Shown here: piece by piece, positions 26,125-36,050 of the stretch | Layout of the letters: the number at the start of each line of letters is the position of its first letter | Numbering within the stretch: the first letter of the stretch is position 1 | NCBI GenBank assembly: GCA_900314195.1 | Contig: OMUH01000153.1 | Span: 1-37,698, forward strand | Direction of reading: 5' to 3' | Length of the DNA stretch: 37,698 nt | DNA from: an uncultured Prevotella sp. | Lineage (GTDB): Bacteria; Bacteroidota; Bacteroidia; Bacteroidales; Bacteroidaceae | Position numbers and translations under genes: made by a program | The notes under the pieces: model-generated | What the model saw: the letters and a program-made list of their open reading frames with translations, nothing else | Told to the model about the DNA's origin: nothing | The model's database searches: none

Positions 26125-27639
26125 TTACTTTATTCCGAAGCCTGCACGAAGAGCATCTACGATACGGCTCTCATACCAGTTGTTTGCTGAACGGTCATAC
26201 AGTCCCATCCACCATAATCCTGTCGAGCGGTTGGCCTTAAGCTTTTCTGATACGTATGTAGCATAGCTTACGCGCTCATTCATGTCTTTGTCTTTGTCAA
26301 TGGCACCGAATTCACCGAATATAAACGGAATGCCCAGCTCATTCTGGAAACGGGTAACACAGTTATTGATGACTTGATCTATAGTAGCACGACATTCTGC
26401 ATCAAAGGTGTATTTGTTATAGTCGTGCTCCGAACTCTTGTTGGAATTACAGAAGTTGTATGGGTCATAACTGTGAACAGTGGCATAAATCTTATGCGGA
26501 TGAATGTCGGTAGGCAACTTGAACTCACTCAGCGGAACTGCCGTGTTGGCCGTTGCTGCGTATGTCGTAACGGCAAGGAAGCGCCACTCATTGTTGCCGC
26601 CTGTAGCACGTACTGTGTTGACAAAGTCTTGCTGGAATTTGTTTATCACCTCATAAGCAGGGTCACCGGCAGCAGGAGCCGTCCAGTTATTGTTCTTGTC
26701 AAGAATTTCATTGAATGACTCGAATATCAAATGCTTGTCATAGTTTTTGAATCTCTCGGCAATCTGACGCCATATTTTCTGATAGATAACTGTATTGGCT
26801 GCGTATGTGTCAGGATCTGCGAGCATCCATACAGACTTGCTGCTTTTGCTGTCGCCGACGTCATGCATAACGTTAAGGATGACATATCCGCTGTCTTTAA
26901 GGGCGTAGTCAACAACTTCCTGCACGCGGTTCATCCACGCCGTATCAATGTTGTTGTCGGCATCCATATGTGGTCTCCAGCTTACTGGAACACGGATAAT
27001 ATTAAATCCTTGTTCGTGAATCTGGTCTATCATTGCCTGCGTTGTAAGCGGCTGGCCCCATGACGTCTCGTATGCATTGGCAAGTGCTCTGCCCGAAAGT
27101 CCTTTTATCTTGTCAGCCCACCATGACTCCTTTGTTGAAGGATTGGAATCAAGGGTGTTACCAAGATTGTAGCCCATCTTCAATTCAGATACCATGCTCC
27201 AAACATTGCCGAACGGATCACCCGGATCAAGGCTCTGTCCTTCCTGCGTAACAGTGATCTGACGTGTCAGACCGCCGGCGTTTATTGTAATAGTTGACTG
27301 ACGGGAGCCTTCCATGTTTGTGGTTACAGAAACTCTAATATAAGAATTTCTGTTTGTTGAAGCAGAATCCTTATAATTCCAGCCGTAACCGCTGTGCGGC
27401 GTGATGTGCAGCCATGTGGTGTCGGCATCAGGAACAGATGCAGTCCAATTGCCGTCAGTGTTGACTGAAATCATTTTTGATGACTCTGTAGACTTAAAGG
27501 CAATGGCAGATATTGAATCGCCGTCAGCAGTGATATTCAGACCGCTTGCCGAATTGTCATCGTCGCTGCACGCCTGAAAAAGGAATGCAGCTGCGATGAG
27601 ACTTAATGCGATGCCGAAAACTTTTCTTATAGTTTTCAT
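26125..27639 (-). CDS. BACON-GH5 endo-beta-glucanase lipoprotein
   Basis: Surface endo-acting glucanase that would cut a beta-1,4-containing glucan for uptake by the adjacent SusCD pair. Lipoprotein signal with lipobox Cys24 followed by Ser-Asp-Asp-Asp, typical for outer-surface export in Bacteroidetes. Residues about 35-134 form a BACON domain (SSKMISVNTDGNWTASVP, TWLHITPHSG, ITVTQEG). From about 145 is a GH5 barrel with subfamily 4-like features: MGYNLGNTLDS, ETSWGQPLTTQAMIDQIH, NIIRVPVSW, the acid/base Glu311 in ESFNEILD and the nucleophile Glu443 in FIFGEFG. BACON-GH5_4 proteins characterised in Bacteroides act on xyloglucan, with mixed-linkage glucan also hydrolysed by some; the substrate here is inferred. 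It is the last gene of the PUL operon, 31 bp after the IPT protein. Confidence 0.92.
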   Translation of the reverse strand: MKTIRKVFGIALSLIAAAFLFQACSDDDNSASGLNITADGDSISAIAFKSTESSKMISVNTDGNWTASVPDADTTWLHITPHSGYGWNYKDSASTNRNSYIRVSVTTNMEGSRQSTITINAGGLTRQITVTQEGQSLDPGDPFGNVWSMVSELKMGYNLGNTLDSNPSTKESWWADKIKGLSGRALANAYETSWGQPLTTQAMIDQIHEQGFNIIRVPVSWRPHMDADNNIDTAWMNRVQEVVDYALKDSGYVILNVMHDVGDSKSSKSVWMLADPDTYAANTVIYQKIWRQIAERFKNYDKHLIFESFNEILDKNNNWTAPAAGDPAYEVINKFQQDFVNTVRATGGNNEWRFLAVTTYAATANTAVPLSEFKLPTDIHPHKIYATVHSYDPYNFCNSNKSSEHDYNKYTFDAECRATIDQVINNCVTRFQNELGIPFIFGEFGAIDKDKDMNERVSYATYVSEKLKANRSTGLWWMGLYDRSANNWYESRIVDALRAGFGIK

Positions 27640-27670
27640 AATCTTCTTACACTTAAAAATCGTTAACTAT

Positions 27671-29323
27671 TTATTTCTTGGGTATATAAATGATACGGAC
27701 GTTGTCTATTCTGACATCAATCTTTCCGGCACTTGAGGTCTGGTTAATGCTCTGGAGCCTGAATATTGACACACCGGCGTTCTTCACCTCTCCATAAGTG
27801 CTGAGCTTTGAATAAGCCGGGAATTTCTTGATAGGCACAACGGCACGATACCAGCGTCTCTTGTGGTTAACACCGTTTATGTCCTGAAGAACCGGACCGT
27901 CAGGGAAACTGCCTATACCTGCATCGTAGTCACCCCAAGTGAAGTTATCATACTGATAAGGGAGAGGAGGATCGCCTTCCTTACCGGCTGCTTCGTTCGG
28001 CCACAGCGTGTAACGCAGGTAGCCCCAGAACGAACCGTTGTTATAGTCACCGTTGTCATAAACGTTGTAGGCGAAGTAAATGTCGTCAGCGCTTGCATTG
28101 TCCGGTATATTACCTGACAGTGTGAAGTTATTGCCGTGCCAGTCTTTCTTGAAGAAGATCATTTTACCCCACCACTGTTGTGCTTCTTTGGCTACATTAA
28201 TATTTGCATACTTGCCGTCGGCATTGCCGCCATCTACATAGCTTGCATTAGGATCCCAGCCTTCATCTGCAGCATCTTCACCATCAAAGTTTGTAAGTAC
28301 AGAGGCATAATCGTAGAAATTGCCTTCGGTTACCGTACCGCCAGGAGTCGTAACAGTAATTGTCATGCTGCTGCCCTTTGACGGCTTCTTGGTAAACGGA
28401 ATGAAGATAGAGTCATTGGTAGCTGACACAGTAAAGTCAGAAGGACCAAGAGTAACATCTCCATATTTTATTTCAGAAACCTGTACAAACTCACGGCCGG
28501 CAAGAATGAGGGTCTCACCTATCTCCGGCATGTCAGATGACACGTATGTTATTACCGGAACACCAGGGCGCTTGTAATAAGCAAGGTATGTAGTACCGGC
28601 TGCTGCCTCAATGACAACAGAACCGCTGTCCGGAGCATTTTCAGGCACTATTGCGCCCACGATGGAATTTGTCTCGTAAGCTCGCGTGGAATTGTTCAGA
28701 TGGTGATCCTGCTTAATGTTAAAGTAGTCAGTGATATCTGTTCTGTTTCCAGGCACATCTGTCCACACAGTGGTGTCAAGTGAAGCTGCCGAGGCATCTG
28801 TAATATATATCTTCTGAATGTCTACGAGGTTAAGTCCGTTTAGCTTAAGCGTGTCGCCGGCATTGCGCGGGTAAGAAGCATCTATACGCTGGAGCTGCGG
28901 ACCCGGAGCGGTCACCTTAAAGGCGTATGTTGCCGTTCCGTGATCCGTCTCCACCTCAATGATGTCGGGTATGGAACTGTCGAAAGCAGACAGTTTGAAG
29001 CCGTTGCTTTCAGAAGGAATGGTAACGATGATGCTGTGGTCAGTGTTCATCGTAGGATTGATATATATATCCTGATTGTTTATCAGAACCTTTCTTGCAT
29101 TCTGAAGACTTGTGCCCATGATAGCAATCATAGTACCTGCACCGGCCTTGTTATAGACACTGTCATAGCTGTAGTTAATGGTGTCGTTTGTCAGAATTTT
29201 GACACCTGTTATCTGCGGCTGTCCGCCTGCATTGTCATCATCGCTGCACGATACCACGGCAAACGACATGAAAGCAAGCAAAAGCATCAGAATCAAGCTT
29301 CTGTTATTATATGTATGTTTCAT
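27671..29323 (-). CDS. Surface glycan-binding lipoprotein with IPT domains (SGBP-B-like)
   Basis: Non-catalytic cell-surface glycan binder, 550 residues. Signal peptide with lipobox Cys26 (FAVVSCSDDD). The first 345 residues contain repeated IPT/TIG immunoglobulin-like modules, the clearest being PGVPVITYVSSDMPEIGETLILAG through GGTVTEGNFYDYAS (about 253-340). The C-terminal 200 residues (from VLTNFDGEDAADEGWD) resemble the xyloglucan-binding domain of Bacteroides SGBP-B proteins and end IRIDNVRIIYIPKK-like. It lies between susD and the GH5 gene with gaps of 26 and 31 bp, the standard order in SusCD loci for plant beta-glucans. Catalytic residues are not expected. Confidence 0.88.
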   Translation of the reverse strand: MKHTYNNRSLILMLLLAFMSFAVVSCSDDDNAGGQPQITGVKILTNDTINYSYDSVYNKAGAGTMIAIMGTSLQNARKVLINNQDIYINPTMNTDHSIIVTIPSESNGFKLSAFDSSIPDIIEVETDHGTATYAFKVTAPGPQLQRIDASYPRNAGDTLKLNGLNLVDIQKIYITDASAASLDTTVWTDVPGNRTDITDYFNIKQDHHLNNSTRAYETNSIVGAIVPENAPDSGSVVIEAAAGTTYLAYYKRPGVPVITYVSSDMPEIGETLILAGREFVQVSEIKYGDVTLGPSDFTVSATNDSIFIPFTKKPSKGSSMTITVTTPGGTVTEGNFYDYASVLTNFDGEDAADEGWDPNASYVDGGNADGKYANINVAKEAQQWWGKMIFFKKDWHGNNFTLSGNIPDNASADDIYFAYNVYDNGDYNNGSFWGYLRYTLWPNEAAGKEGDPPLPYQYDNFTWGDYDAGIGSFPDGPVLQDINGVNHKRRWYRAVVPIKKFPAYSKLSTYGEVKNAGVSIFRLQSINQTSSAGKIDVRIDNVRIIYIPKK

Positions 29324-29349
29324 TTGTGTATGCTTTTAAGTTATTATGC

Positions 29350-31170
29350 CTATTCACCAAAATCATACTCTACCGGTGCCTCATTGAAATAGTGGTTCTG
29401 AATGACATCTGATTCCGGATAAGGCATAAAGATGTTCGTCTCACTGAGCACTATTGGCTGATAGCCGGTAGTGTACTGACTTACAAGGTCATTATAGTTA
29501 TATGTATATGACTTACGTGTTCCGCGGCCGGCAACCGGTGTGTTGTCAGTCTCCGATGTTGCGATGAAGTCATTCCAGTAAACATGACCGTTGCTGGGAT
29601 CAGTAATATACCATGTGTTTGTCCCTGGAGGAACACAACGATAGCTGAATGTACCATCGGCATTCTTTCTGATGTCGCCTTCACGCATCTCGCATGCACG
29701 ATGCTGCTGATTGTTGAAGAAGTTAAGCATATATGACGGTTTCCAGCGATACCATGTAACCATGTCCCACCAGTTGAAATATTCCATACAGAACTCAATT
29801 CTGCGCTCACGTATAATATCGGCAAGAGAAATCTTTGTGTAAGGATGAACATGAGCTCTTCTTCTTACAGTGTTGAATGCCTCGAGAGCCTGAGGATCAG
29901 ATGTCTCATCGGCATTGCCGAGAATAGCTTCCGCCTTCATCAGGTATACATCAGCAAGACGCTGTATGTAAGTGTTCAGAGGCGACGCCATCTGTGCCAG
30001 ATGACATGGTGCTACGTCGGCTTTACGTCCGAGAACGCCCTTTTTGCACTGCATCCAGTTGTGATTATAGATGTATCCCCAATGCACCGTTCCGCTCTTG
30101 TCAGTATAGGCTGTATCTGTTGTGTGCATATAGTCATAATATCCGCCTGGCGTAAAGAATGTAGACTGTATGCGGATGGAGTCTGCCGGATCTTGATTGT
30201 AGAGGTCAATCATATCTGTAGACGCTACAAGCGAGCCGCCCCAGCAGTTGACATCGTCAGATACCTCCGGGAAGGCAAGATCAGAATACAACGCATTCAT
30301 TGTACCCCATTCGCCAAGGTTAGGATCAGCCCATCGCATGGCAAGAATTGTTTCAGAATTGTCATTGTTCTGAGCCTTGAACAAATCAGCATAGTTACTC
30401 ATCAGTCTGTACTGACCGCAGTTGATAACAGAATCGCAAAGAGAAACAACCTCTTTAAGAGTAGCTTCATTACGGCTGTGATCGTTGTGATTGTTTTCCT
30501 CCCATCCGCTCTGTGCCAACAATGCTTTTGCAAGAGCTGCAAGAGCTGCATATCGGCTCGGATGATGGTCTGTACCGCTTTCAGGTAGCAACTGTGCGGC
30601 GCGTCTGAAATCACGGATGATAAATTTCAGAACACTTGCTTCAGTATTAAGCGGGCGTACAGAATTGTTGATTACATCCTGGTTACGCTCGAAGAGAAAG
30701 TTATCACCCCATCCGCGGAGCAGATAGAAATAAGCCCATCCGCGCATGAGATAGCATTCCCCCATTCCTGCGTTTTTCGCGCTCTCTGAAACGTCAGACG
30801 TTGTTCTCGTCTGCAGGTTTTCAAGAGTGGCATTGCACATTGTAACCACATTATATAGTGCAGACCATGCGAGGCTCATGTCTTCAGTAAGTGACGTCAC
30901 ATTGAAACGAGCAAATTCAGCACTTACATACGGGTTCCATGCATCGTTTGCGCGATAAGAGCCCATACCTACAATGGCACGGCGGTTGAAATCAAACCAG
31001 GCCCTGTTGAAAAGCGGTTCCGTACCTTTTCTCACTGCCTCGTCAGAAGAGTAGTAGGTATCAGCTGTGTACTGATCTTTTGGGGTCTGATCAAGAAAAT
31101 CATCACCACAGCTTGCGAACAGCAAAGCTGCACCGCCTAATAAAGTATATATAAAATTAATCTTTTTCAT
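29350..31170 (-). CDS. SusD/RagB-family glycan-binding lipoprotein
   Basis: Outer-surface lipoprotein that forms the lid of the SusC transporter and binds the target glycan. Lipobox Cys21 (LLFASCGDDFLDQTP), with the FLDQTPKD-type start typical of SusD N-termini. 606 residues, with the alpha-helical TPR-rich body (CYLMRGWAYFYLLRGWG, ADVYLMKAEAILG) and the C-terminal DIIRERRIEFCMEYFNWWDMVTW segment found in most SusD proteins. 13 bp after susC, so they are translated from one mRNA. Confidence 0.96.
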   Translation of the reverse strand: MKKINFIYTLLGGAALLFASCGDDFLDQTPKDQYTADTYYSSDEAVRKGTEPLFNRAWFDFNRRAIVGMGSYRANDAWNPYVSAEFARFNVTSLTEDMSLAWSALYNVVTMCNATLENLQTRTTSDVSESAKNAGMGECYLMRGWAYFYLLRGWGDNFLFERNQDVINNSVRPLNTEASVLKFIIRDFRRAAQLLPESGTDHHPSRYAALAALAKALLAQSGWEENNHNDHSRNEATLKEVVSLCDSVINCGQYRLMSNYADLFKAQNNDNSETILAMRWADPNLGEWGTMNALYSDLAFPEVSDDVNCWGGSLVASTDMIDLYNQDPADSIRIQSTFFTPGGYYDYMHTTDTAYTDKSGTVHWGYIYNHNWMQCKKGVLGRKADVAPCHLAQMASPLNTYIQRLADVYLMKAEAILGNADETSDPQALEAFNTVRRRAHVHPYTKISLADIIRERRIEFCMEYFNWWDMVTWYRWKPSYMLNFFNNQQHRACEMREGDIRKNADGTFSYRCVPPGTNTWYITDPSNGHVYWNDFIATSETDNTPVAGRGTRKSYTYNYNDLVSQYTTGYQPIVLSETNIFMPYPESDVIQNHYFNEAPVEYDFGE

Positions 31171-31183
31171 TGAATGATGGATA

Positions 31184-34100
31184 TTAGAATCTTACTTTCA
31201 AACCTACGGTATATGTACGTGCTGACGGATAACGGTAATTATCAATACCCTGCAGAATAACGCTCTGCCCGCTTGCACCTATTTCAGGATCATATCCGTC
31301 GTAACCGCAAATCGTAAAGAGATTTGATATATTCCCGTATATCTGTACCCAATCTATCTTCAGCGGCTTCAGCCATGCCTTCGGAAGGTTCCAGCCAAGA
31401 GAGATAGTCTTGAGGCGAAGATAAGATCCGTCTTCTACAAAGCGGTCGCTGATACGGTTATTGTCGTTGAGCGATGTGCCAGCTGCGCTGATGCGCTGAA
31501 CGCGGGCTGTACCAGGATTTGTTACATAAACATTATTAATGTCTGTTGCAGAACCGTTAGGATCTATAAGACCGACACGTGCATAGTCAGCAACGTATGC
31601 CATCATATTTCCATAGGTCTGAGTGTTAGTGTGCTCCTGACGTACAAGATTATATATGTCTCCGCCAACGCTGCCGTTGAAGAAAATATTCAGCTCGAAG
31701 TCTTTCCATGTGATGACATTATTAAGGCCGAAGGTGAAGTCAGGGTTCGGATCGCCGATATATGTGCGGTCAGCCTCGGTAATCTTACCGTCGTTGTTGA
31801 TATCCTCGAAAATGTAATCACCTACCCAAATAGAGTTTGTAGCTATAGGCTGCAGCTGTCCGTTTGTATCAACAGGGCGTGCAACAGGTATTTTGTTTCC
31901 GCTGGCATCAAGAAGGAACTCACCCTGGCTGTTTTTCTGATAGAAGTCAGATGCATTGTTGAACATACCCTTCACTTTATATCCATAGAAACGTCCGACA
32001 GGACCGCCCACCTCAGACAAAGTGTAGGTGTTGGTACCTATTGTTCCGGATATTGTTGAGTTTGAATTGTTCAGCTTTATCAGCTTGTTACGGTTTATAG
32101 AAAGTGTAGCAGCCGTATTCCAACGCCAGTTCTTGCTGTCAATGTTTACAGAGCTGACAGTAAATTCAATACCGGTGTTTCTGATAGAACCTGTGTTAAC
32201 CCACGGCGATGTCATGCCCATCCAGTCGTTGTTGATGATCCATGACGGCAGAGAAGCCTGCATAAGAAGGTTCTTTGTCTTTTTGTAATACCAGTCGATA
32301 ATTACTTCAAGACGGTTTTTGAATGCAGAGAAGTCAATACCGATGTTCCAAGAGTTTGTGCTCTCCCATTTAAGGTCTTCATTGGCAAAGTTGCCAGGAT
32401 AATAACCCGTTCCCCAAGCCGTTGCAGCATTGTTCATGACAGCACCATAAGCGTAGCTTGAAGCATTCTGGTTGCCGACAAGTCCCCAGCCGACACGCAG
32501 CTTGAGATTGCTCAGCCAATTTATGTCTTTCATAAACGGCTCGTTGCTGATACGCCATGCAACGGCTGCTGACGGGAATACACCCCAGCGATGGCCTTTC
32601 GCGAAACTTGAAGAACCGTCGCCGCGGACCGTAGCAGTCAGCAGATAACGATCAAGTATATTGTAGTTCAAACGTCCGAAGTAAGATTCTATACTCCATT
32701 TGTTTGGATCTGAGCCAGTGTTTGTAGCCGTACTGGCATCACCGACGTTAAGAGAATGCAGCAACGATGAGATATAGTCATATCGTGTTCCTGACAAGCT
32801 CTGCCATGAGCCCCACTGAGCCTCATGACCAGCCATAATCTGAAGGTGCTGGTCCTTGAAAGTATTTACATCGTATGTAGCATACTGCTTGAATGAATTA
32901 TATTTGCTCTGGTTCTTGGAACGTGAGCTTTGTGAGCGCATAACATTTGTACCGTACTTAAAGTCGGGCTGGAAATAGAAGTTATTGAACCAGCCTCTGT
33001 TGCCGCCGTACTCAATACGTATTGTCAGACCTTTCACAGGAGTGAGGTTTGCATATGCATTATAGTCGAGATTGGCATTGTCATCTCTGTTTTCACGCAT
33101 ATCAGCCTCAAATATAGGGTTACTGTAATATGTGCTGAAGTCATTCTGCTGCGGGAAACCGTAAGAACCGTCGGCATTGCGCGGAGCAACATCAGGGAAC
33201 TGATTAAGAGCTGTAGAGATTACGCTTCCAGAGCTGAAGGTATTGGTCTGCTTGGTGTTTGAATAAGCAAGATTGACGCCTACCTGCAGCCAGCTGACAA
33301 TATTTGTGTCGAAGTTGGCACGCACAGATGCACGCGAGAAGCCTGAACCGAGCGAAATACCGTCCTGGTTCAGATAACCGCCGGAAATGGAATAATGCAT
33401 ATCCTTGTTACCGCCGTTTATATTAACGCTGTGGTTCTGCATGAATGCAGTTGAGAAGAGCTCACGCTGCCAGTCAGTACCGTTGGTGAGCAGTTCCGGA
33501 TGTGCGTAGTCTTCACGACGTCCCCATCCCTGTATTGCTGCACGCTGGTTATAGAAATCAGCATACTGCGGCAGGTTCATAAGGTCAAGATACTTAGGCA
33601 TCTGCTGCCAGCCTACATAACCTTCATACTGTATCTGCGGCTTGCCGTCCTGTCCTCTCTTTGTAGTAATCAGTACGACACCATTTGAAGCACGGCTACC
33701 GTAGATGGCTGTTGCGGAAGCATCCTTCAGCACCTCAATACTTGTAATATCACTCGGGTTGATAGCAGCAAGAGCTGTTGAATTAGTGTTGTGTGAGTTT
33801 GAACCGCTCTGCGCGATACCGTCAATGACATACAGCGGCTCATTGCCGTTAAGGGAGTTGATACCGCGAATCTGAACGGAAATACCGCCGCCCGGCGCAC
33901 CAGAGTTCTGCATTACCTGAACACCTGCGATACGTCCTTGCATGGCCTGCTCAAGTGAGGTGTTTACACCCTCCTTAATGGCCTTCTCATCTATTGACGA
34001 AACAGCACCGGTAAGGTCGGAGCGTTTCATAGTACCGTAACCGACAACAACGACGTCGTTAAGATTTGTCACGTCGTTAGACAGAACTACATCTACATGC

Positions 34101-34363
34101 GATTTTCCTGCTACATTTACAGTCTGTGACTTGTAGCCTACATAGGAAATTACGATGCTGTTCTTCCCTTCAGGCACCTGAATGGAGAAGTTACCGTTGA
34201 AGTCGGTAACACCGCCGCTTCCCGTGCCGGGGACTTGCACTGTTGCTCCAATGATCGGGTCACCATTGGCAGAACCGTCTTTTACAGAACCGGTCACTGT
34301 CTTTTGGGCGTGAAGCTGGCACACTGCAAGAAAAGCCATAAAAAGAATTAATAACTTTTTCAT
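31184..34363 (-). CDS. SusC/RagA-family TonB-linked outer-membrane transporter
   Basis: TonB-dependent outer-membrane barrel importing oligosaccharides to the periplasm. 1059 residues: cleavable signal (MKKLLILFMAFLAVCQLHAQ), a carboxypeptidase-like beta-sandwich domain (KTVTGSVKDG through SYVGYKSQTVNV, about 21-100), the TonB-box region DVVVVGYGTMKRSDLTG (about 103-119), a plug with IRGINSLNGNEPLYVIDG and LKDASATAIYGSRASNGVVLITTKRG, and a 22-strand barrel ending YPSARTYTVGLKVRF with the terminal Phe required for outer-membrane insertion. It is first in the four-gene PUL. The 439-bp gap to the right holds its promoter and that of the divergent GH105 gene. Confidence 0.97.
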   Translation of the reverse strand: MKKLLILFMAFLAVCQLHAQKTVTGSVKDGSANGDPIIGATVQVPGTGSGGVTDFNGNFSIQVPEGKNSIVISYVGYKSQTVNVAGKSHVDVVLSNDVTNLNDVVVVGYGTMKRSDLTGAVSSIDEKAIKEGVNTSLEQAMQGRIAGVQVMQNSGAPGGGISVQIRGINSLNGNEPLYVIDGIAQSGSNSHNTNSTALAAINPSDITSIEVLKDASATAIYGSRASNGVVLITTKRGQDGKPQIQYEGYVGWQQMPKYLDLMNLPQYADFYNQRAAIQGWGRREDYAHPELLTNGTDWQRELFSTAFMQNHSVNINGGNKDMHYSISGGYLNQDGISLGSGFSRASVRANFDTNIVSWLQVGVNLAYSNTKQTNTFSSGSVISTALNQFPDVAPRNADGSYGFPQQNDFSTYYSNPIFEADMRENRDDNANLDYNAYANLTPVKGLTIRIEYGGNRGWFNNFYFQPDFKYGTNVMRSQSSRSKNQSKYNSFKQYATYDVNTFKDQHLQIMAGHEAQWGSWQSLSGTRYDYISSLLHSLNVGDASTATNTGSDPNKWSIESYFGRLNYNILDRYLLTATVRGDGSSSFAKGHRWGVFPSAAVAWRISNEPFMKDINWLSNLKLRVGWGLVGNQNASSYAYGAVMNNAATAWGTGYYPGNFANEDLKWESTNSWNIGIDFSAFKNRLEVIIDWYYKKTKNLLMQASLPSWIINNDWMGMTSPWVNTGSIRNTGIEFTVSSVNIDSKNWRWNTAATLSINRNKLIKLNNSNSTISGTIGTNTYTLSEVGGPVGRFYGYKVKGMFNNASDFYQKNSQGEFLLDASGNKIPVARPVDTNGQLQPIATNSIWVGDYIFEDINNDGKITEADRTYIGDPNPDFTFGLNNVITWKDFELNIFFNGSVGGDIYNLVRQEHTNTQTYGNMMAYVADYARVGLIDPNGSATDINNVYVTNPGTARVQRISAAGTSLNDNNRISDRFVEDGSYLRLKTISLGWNLPKAWLKPLKIDWVQIYGNISNLFTICGYDGYDPEIGASGQSVILQGIDNYRYPSARTYTVGLKVRF

Positions 34364-34491
34364 TCTTCCTCTTGATTAGGTCAATTTTTGTTTTTATATT
34401 AACTTATGTTTTTTACGGTATTATATGCGCTGTATAAATATGTATATAAGCTGTAAGAAAAATATGAAGTCTTTGGTTTTTACTTTATATG

Positions 34492-34499
34492 CAAAGATA
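34492..34499 (-). promoter_or_regulatory. -7 element of susC operon
   Basis: The minus strand reads TATCTTTG, an exact TAnnTTTG match, 129 bp upstream of the susC start. The -33 position lacks TTTG, as expected for a promoter that needs an activator, and the long leader leaves room for antisense or RNA control. Confidence 0.5.
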
Positions 34500-34706
34500 A
34501 AATAAAATAGAAAAAGGAATTAAATTTTTTTTTATTTTTTCATAACTTCTACTAAGAATGATAAGATAGTATCATTTTTTGCTAAAATTAATATAATTTT
34601 GGTGTATAAATACCACATCAAAAATTAGCTTAATAGTGCGTGAAACAAAAATAAATTAATTAGATACATTCATAGCGCAATGATGGAGATGATTTCGCAA
34701 AATAAA

Positions 34707-34738
34707 TTTGTTCATTTCAATTATAAAACTTAATTTTG
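34707..34738 (+). promoter_or_regulatory. Consensus Bacteroidetes promoter of the GH105-like gene
   Basis: TTTG (34707-34710), 20 bp, then TAATTTTG (34731-34738), a complete consensus, 64 bp upstream of the ATG. Confidence 0.75.
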
Positions 34739-34802
34739 TCAAAAACTTAAAAACGTACAGGAAAAGCTTTCTGTTTGTTCATTATATAATCAATCTAAAA
34801 AC

Positions 34803-35924
34803 ATGAGGAAGAAAATACTCCTTGCGCTGACTGTCATTTTTTCGCTTACAGTTCAGGCCCAGACAAGGAACGAGGTAATAAGCACTGCAAGAAAAGCCAA
34901 CAATTATTTCATGGCAAAATATGCAGATCCTACAGTTGCGACCTTTGTGAAAAAGACAAGGCCGAGTTCACTTTGGACGCGTGCAGTCTATTATGAAGGC
35001 CTTACAGCACTGGCCGATATAGACCCTGACAAGGGAAAAGTAGCAGACTATACAGCATACGCAATGCGCTGGGCAGAGTTTCATAAGTTTACCCCGAGGA
35101 ATGGTGTAAAGACAACAGATGCCGATGACCAATGTTGCGAGCAAACATATATATGGCTGTCAAGGCAGAAAAACGATAAGGAGCTGACAAAAAAGACCCT
35201 TGAGAACATGGACCTGCAAATGTCATCCGGACGATGTGATTACTGGACATGGATAGATGCCATTCAGATGGCTATGCCAGCCTATGCCATGGCATACAAG
35301 GCAAGCGGCGACAGAAAATATCTTGATTATGCCATAAAAAGCTACAAATGGAGCCGGAATGAATGCGGCGGCGGCCTTTTCAACGAGAAAAGCGGCCTAT
35401 GGTACAGGGATAAAGACTACGTAGCACCTTACAAGGAGCCCGACGGCAAAGACTGCTATTGGTCACGTGGTGACGGATGGGTATATGCAGCCCTTGTCAG
35501 AGTAATGACTGAGATAGGTCCGAAGGACAAATATTACAAACAGCTGAAGAACGACTTTGTCAAAATGAGCACAGCCATAAGCAAATGCCAGCGCGAGGAC
35601 GGACTTTGGAATCCATCACTTGTCAGCAGCAACTATGAAGGCAAGGAACTGACAGGCTCAGCATTGTTTCTGTACGGGATATGCTGGGGCATAAGCAACG
35701 GCATTCTTGACGCTAAACAATACGCCCCTATTGCCGGCAAAGCATGGAAAGGCATAAAAGAATGTATGCACGAAGACGGATTTCTCGGTTATGTTCAGGG
35801 AACAGGCAAAGATCCGTCAGCCGGGCAACCAGTTACATTCACAAAAATTCCGGACTTTGAGGATTACGGCCTCGGCTGTTTCCTTCTTGGTGCGACAGAA
35901 TACTATAAGATGTTGAAAGACTAA
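34803..35924 (+). CDS. GH105/GH88-like unsaturated glycuronyl hydrolase
   Basis: Removes the unsaturated uronic acid left at the non-reducing end of oligosaccharides by polysaccharide lyases; GH105 members typically act on rhamnogalacturonan fragments. 373 residues with a signal peptide (ILLALTVIFSLTVQAQ) and no lipobox, so periplasmic. The (alpha/alpha)6-barrel markers are present: WTRAVYYEGL (58-67), DADDQCCEQTYIWL (106-119), DYWTWIDAIQMAMPAYAMAY (146-165; Asp152 is the equivalent of the catalytic Asp of YteR) and WSRGDGWVYAALVRV (220-234), ending with a C-terminal FLLGATEYYKML. It has its own promoter and is transcribed away from the PUL, with the isomerase-like gene following in the same direction. 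GH88 versus GH105 cannot be settled by eye. Confidence 0.85.
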   Translation: MRKKILLALTVIFSLTVQAQTRNEVISTARKANNYFMAKYADPTVATFVKKTRPSSLWTRAVYYEGLTALADIDPDKGKVADYTAYAMRWAEFHKFTPRNGVKTTDADDQCCEQTYIWLSRQKNDKELTKKTLENMDLQMSSGRCDYWTWIDAIQMAMPAYAMAYKASGDRKYLDYAIKSYKWSRNECGGGLFNEKSGLWYRDKDYVAPYKEPDGKDCYWSRGDGWVYAALVRVMTEIGPKDKYYKQLKNDFVKMSTAISKCQREDGLWNPSLVSSNYEGKELTGSALFLYGICWGISNGILDAKQYAPIAGKAWKGIKECMHEDGFLGYVQGTGKDPSAGQPVTFTKIPDFEDYGLGCFLLGATEYYKMLKD

Positions 35925-35980
35925 CAGATGCAGAAGAATTAGCGCAATGAAAATTATTTAAGCTTATTTTAAACTTATTA

Positions 35981-36012
35981 TTTCTGCGGTAATCAAAAAA
36001 TAACTAACTTTG
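35981..36012 (+). promoter_or_regulatory. Promoter of the isomerase-like gene
   Basis: TTTC (35981-35984; one base off TTTG), 20 bp, then TAACTTTG (36005-36012), 38 bp upstream of the ATG. This means the isomerase gene can be transcribed independently of the upstream GH105-like gene. Confidence 0.6.
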
Positions 36013-36050
36013 AATTAACTAAACCTATAAAATTATACAAATAACAAGAG

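Larger units (their letters stand above)
34364..34802. promoter_or_regulatory. Divergent PUL control region
   Basis: AT-rich 439-bp gap between susC (minus) and the GH105-like gene (plus). It holds a TATCTTTG -7 element for susC (34492-34499), a full promoter for GH105 (34707-34738) and an inverted repeat AATGATA/TATCATT around AGATAG (34557-34576) that could bind a regulator. No regulator gene (hybrid two-component, SusR, ECF sigma/anti-sigma or AraC type) lies in the window. Confidence 0.55.

Noticed and set aside
29845-30588. 247-codon plus-strand frame opposite susD
   Set aside because: Cys/Ile/Val-rich low-quality translation antisense to a clear SusD gene; no supporting signals.
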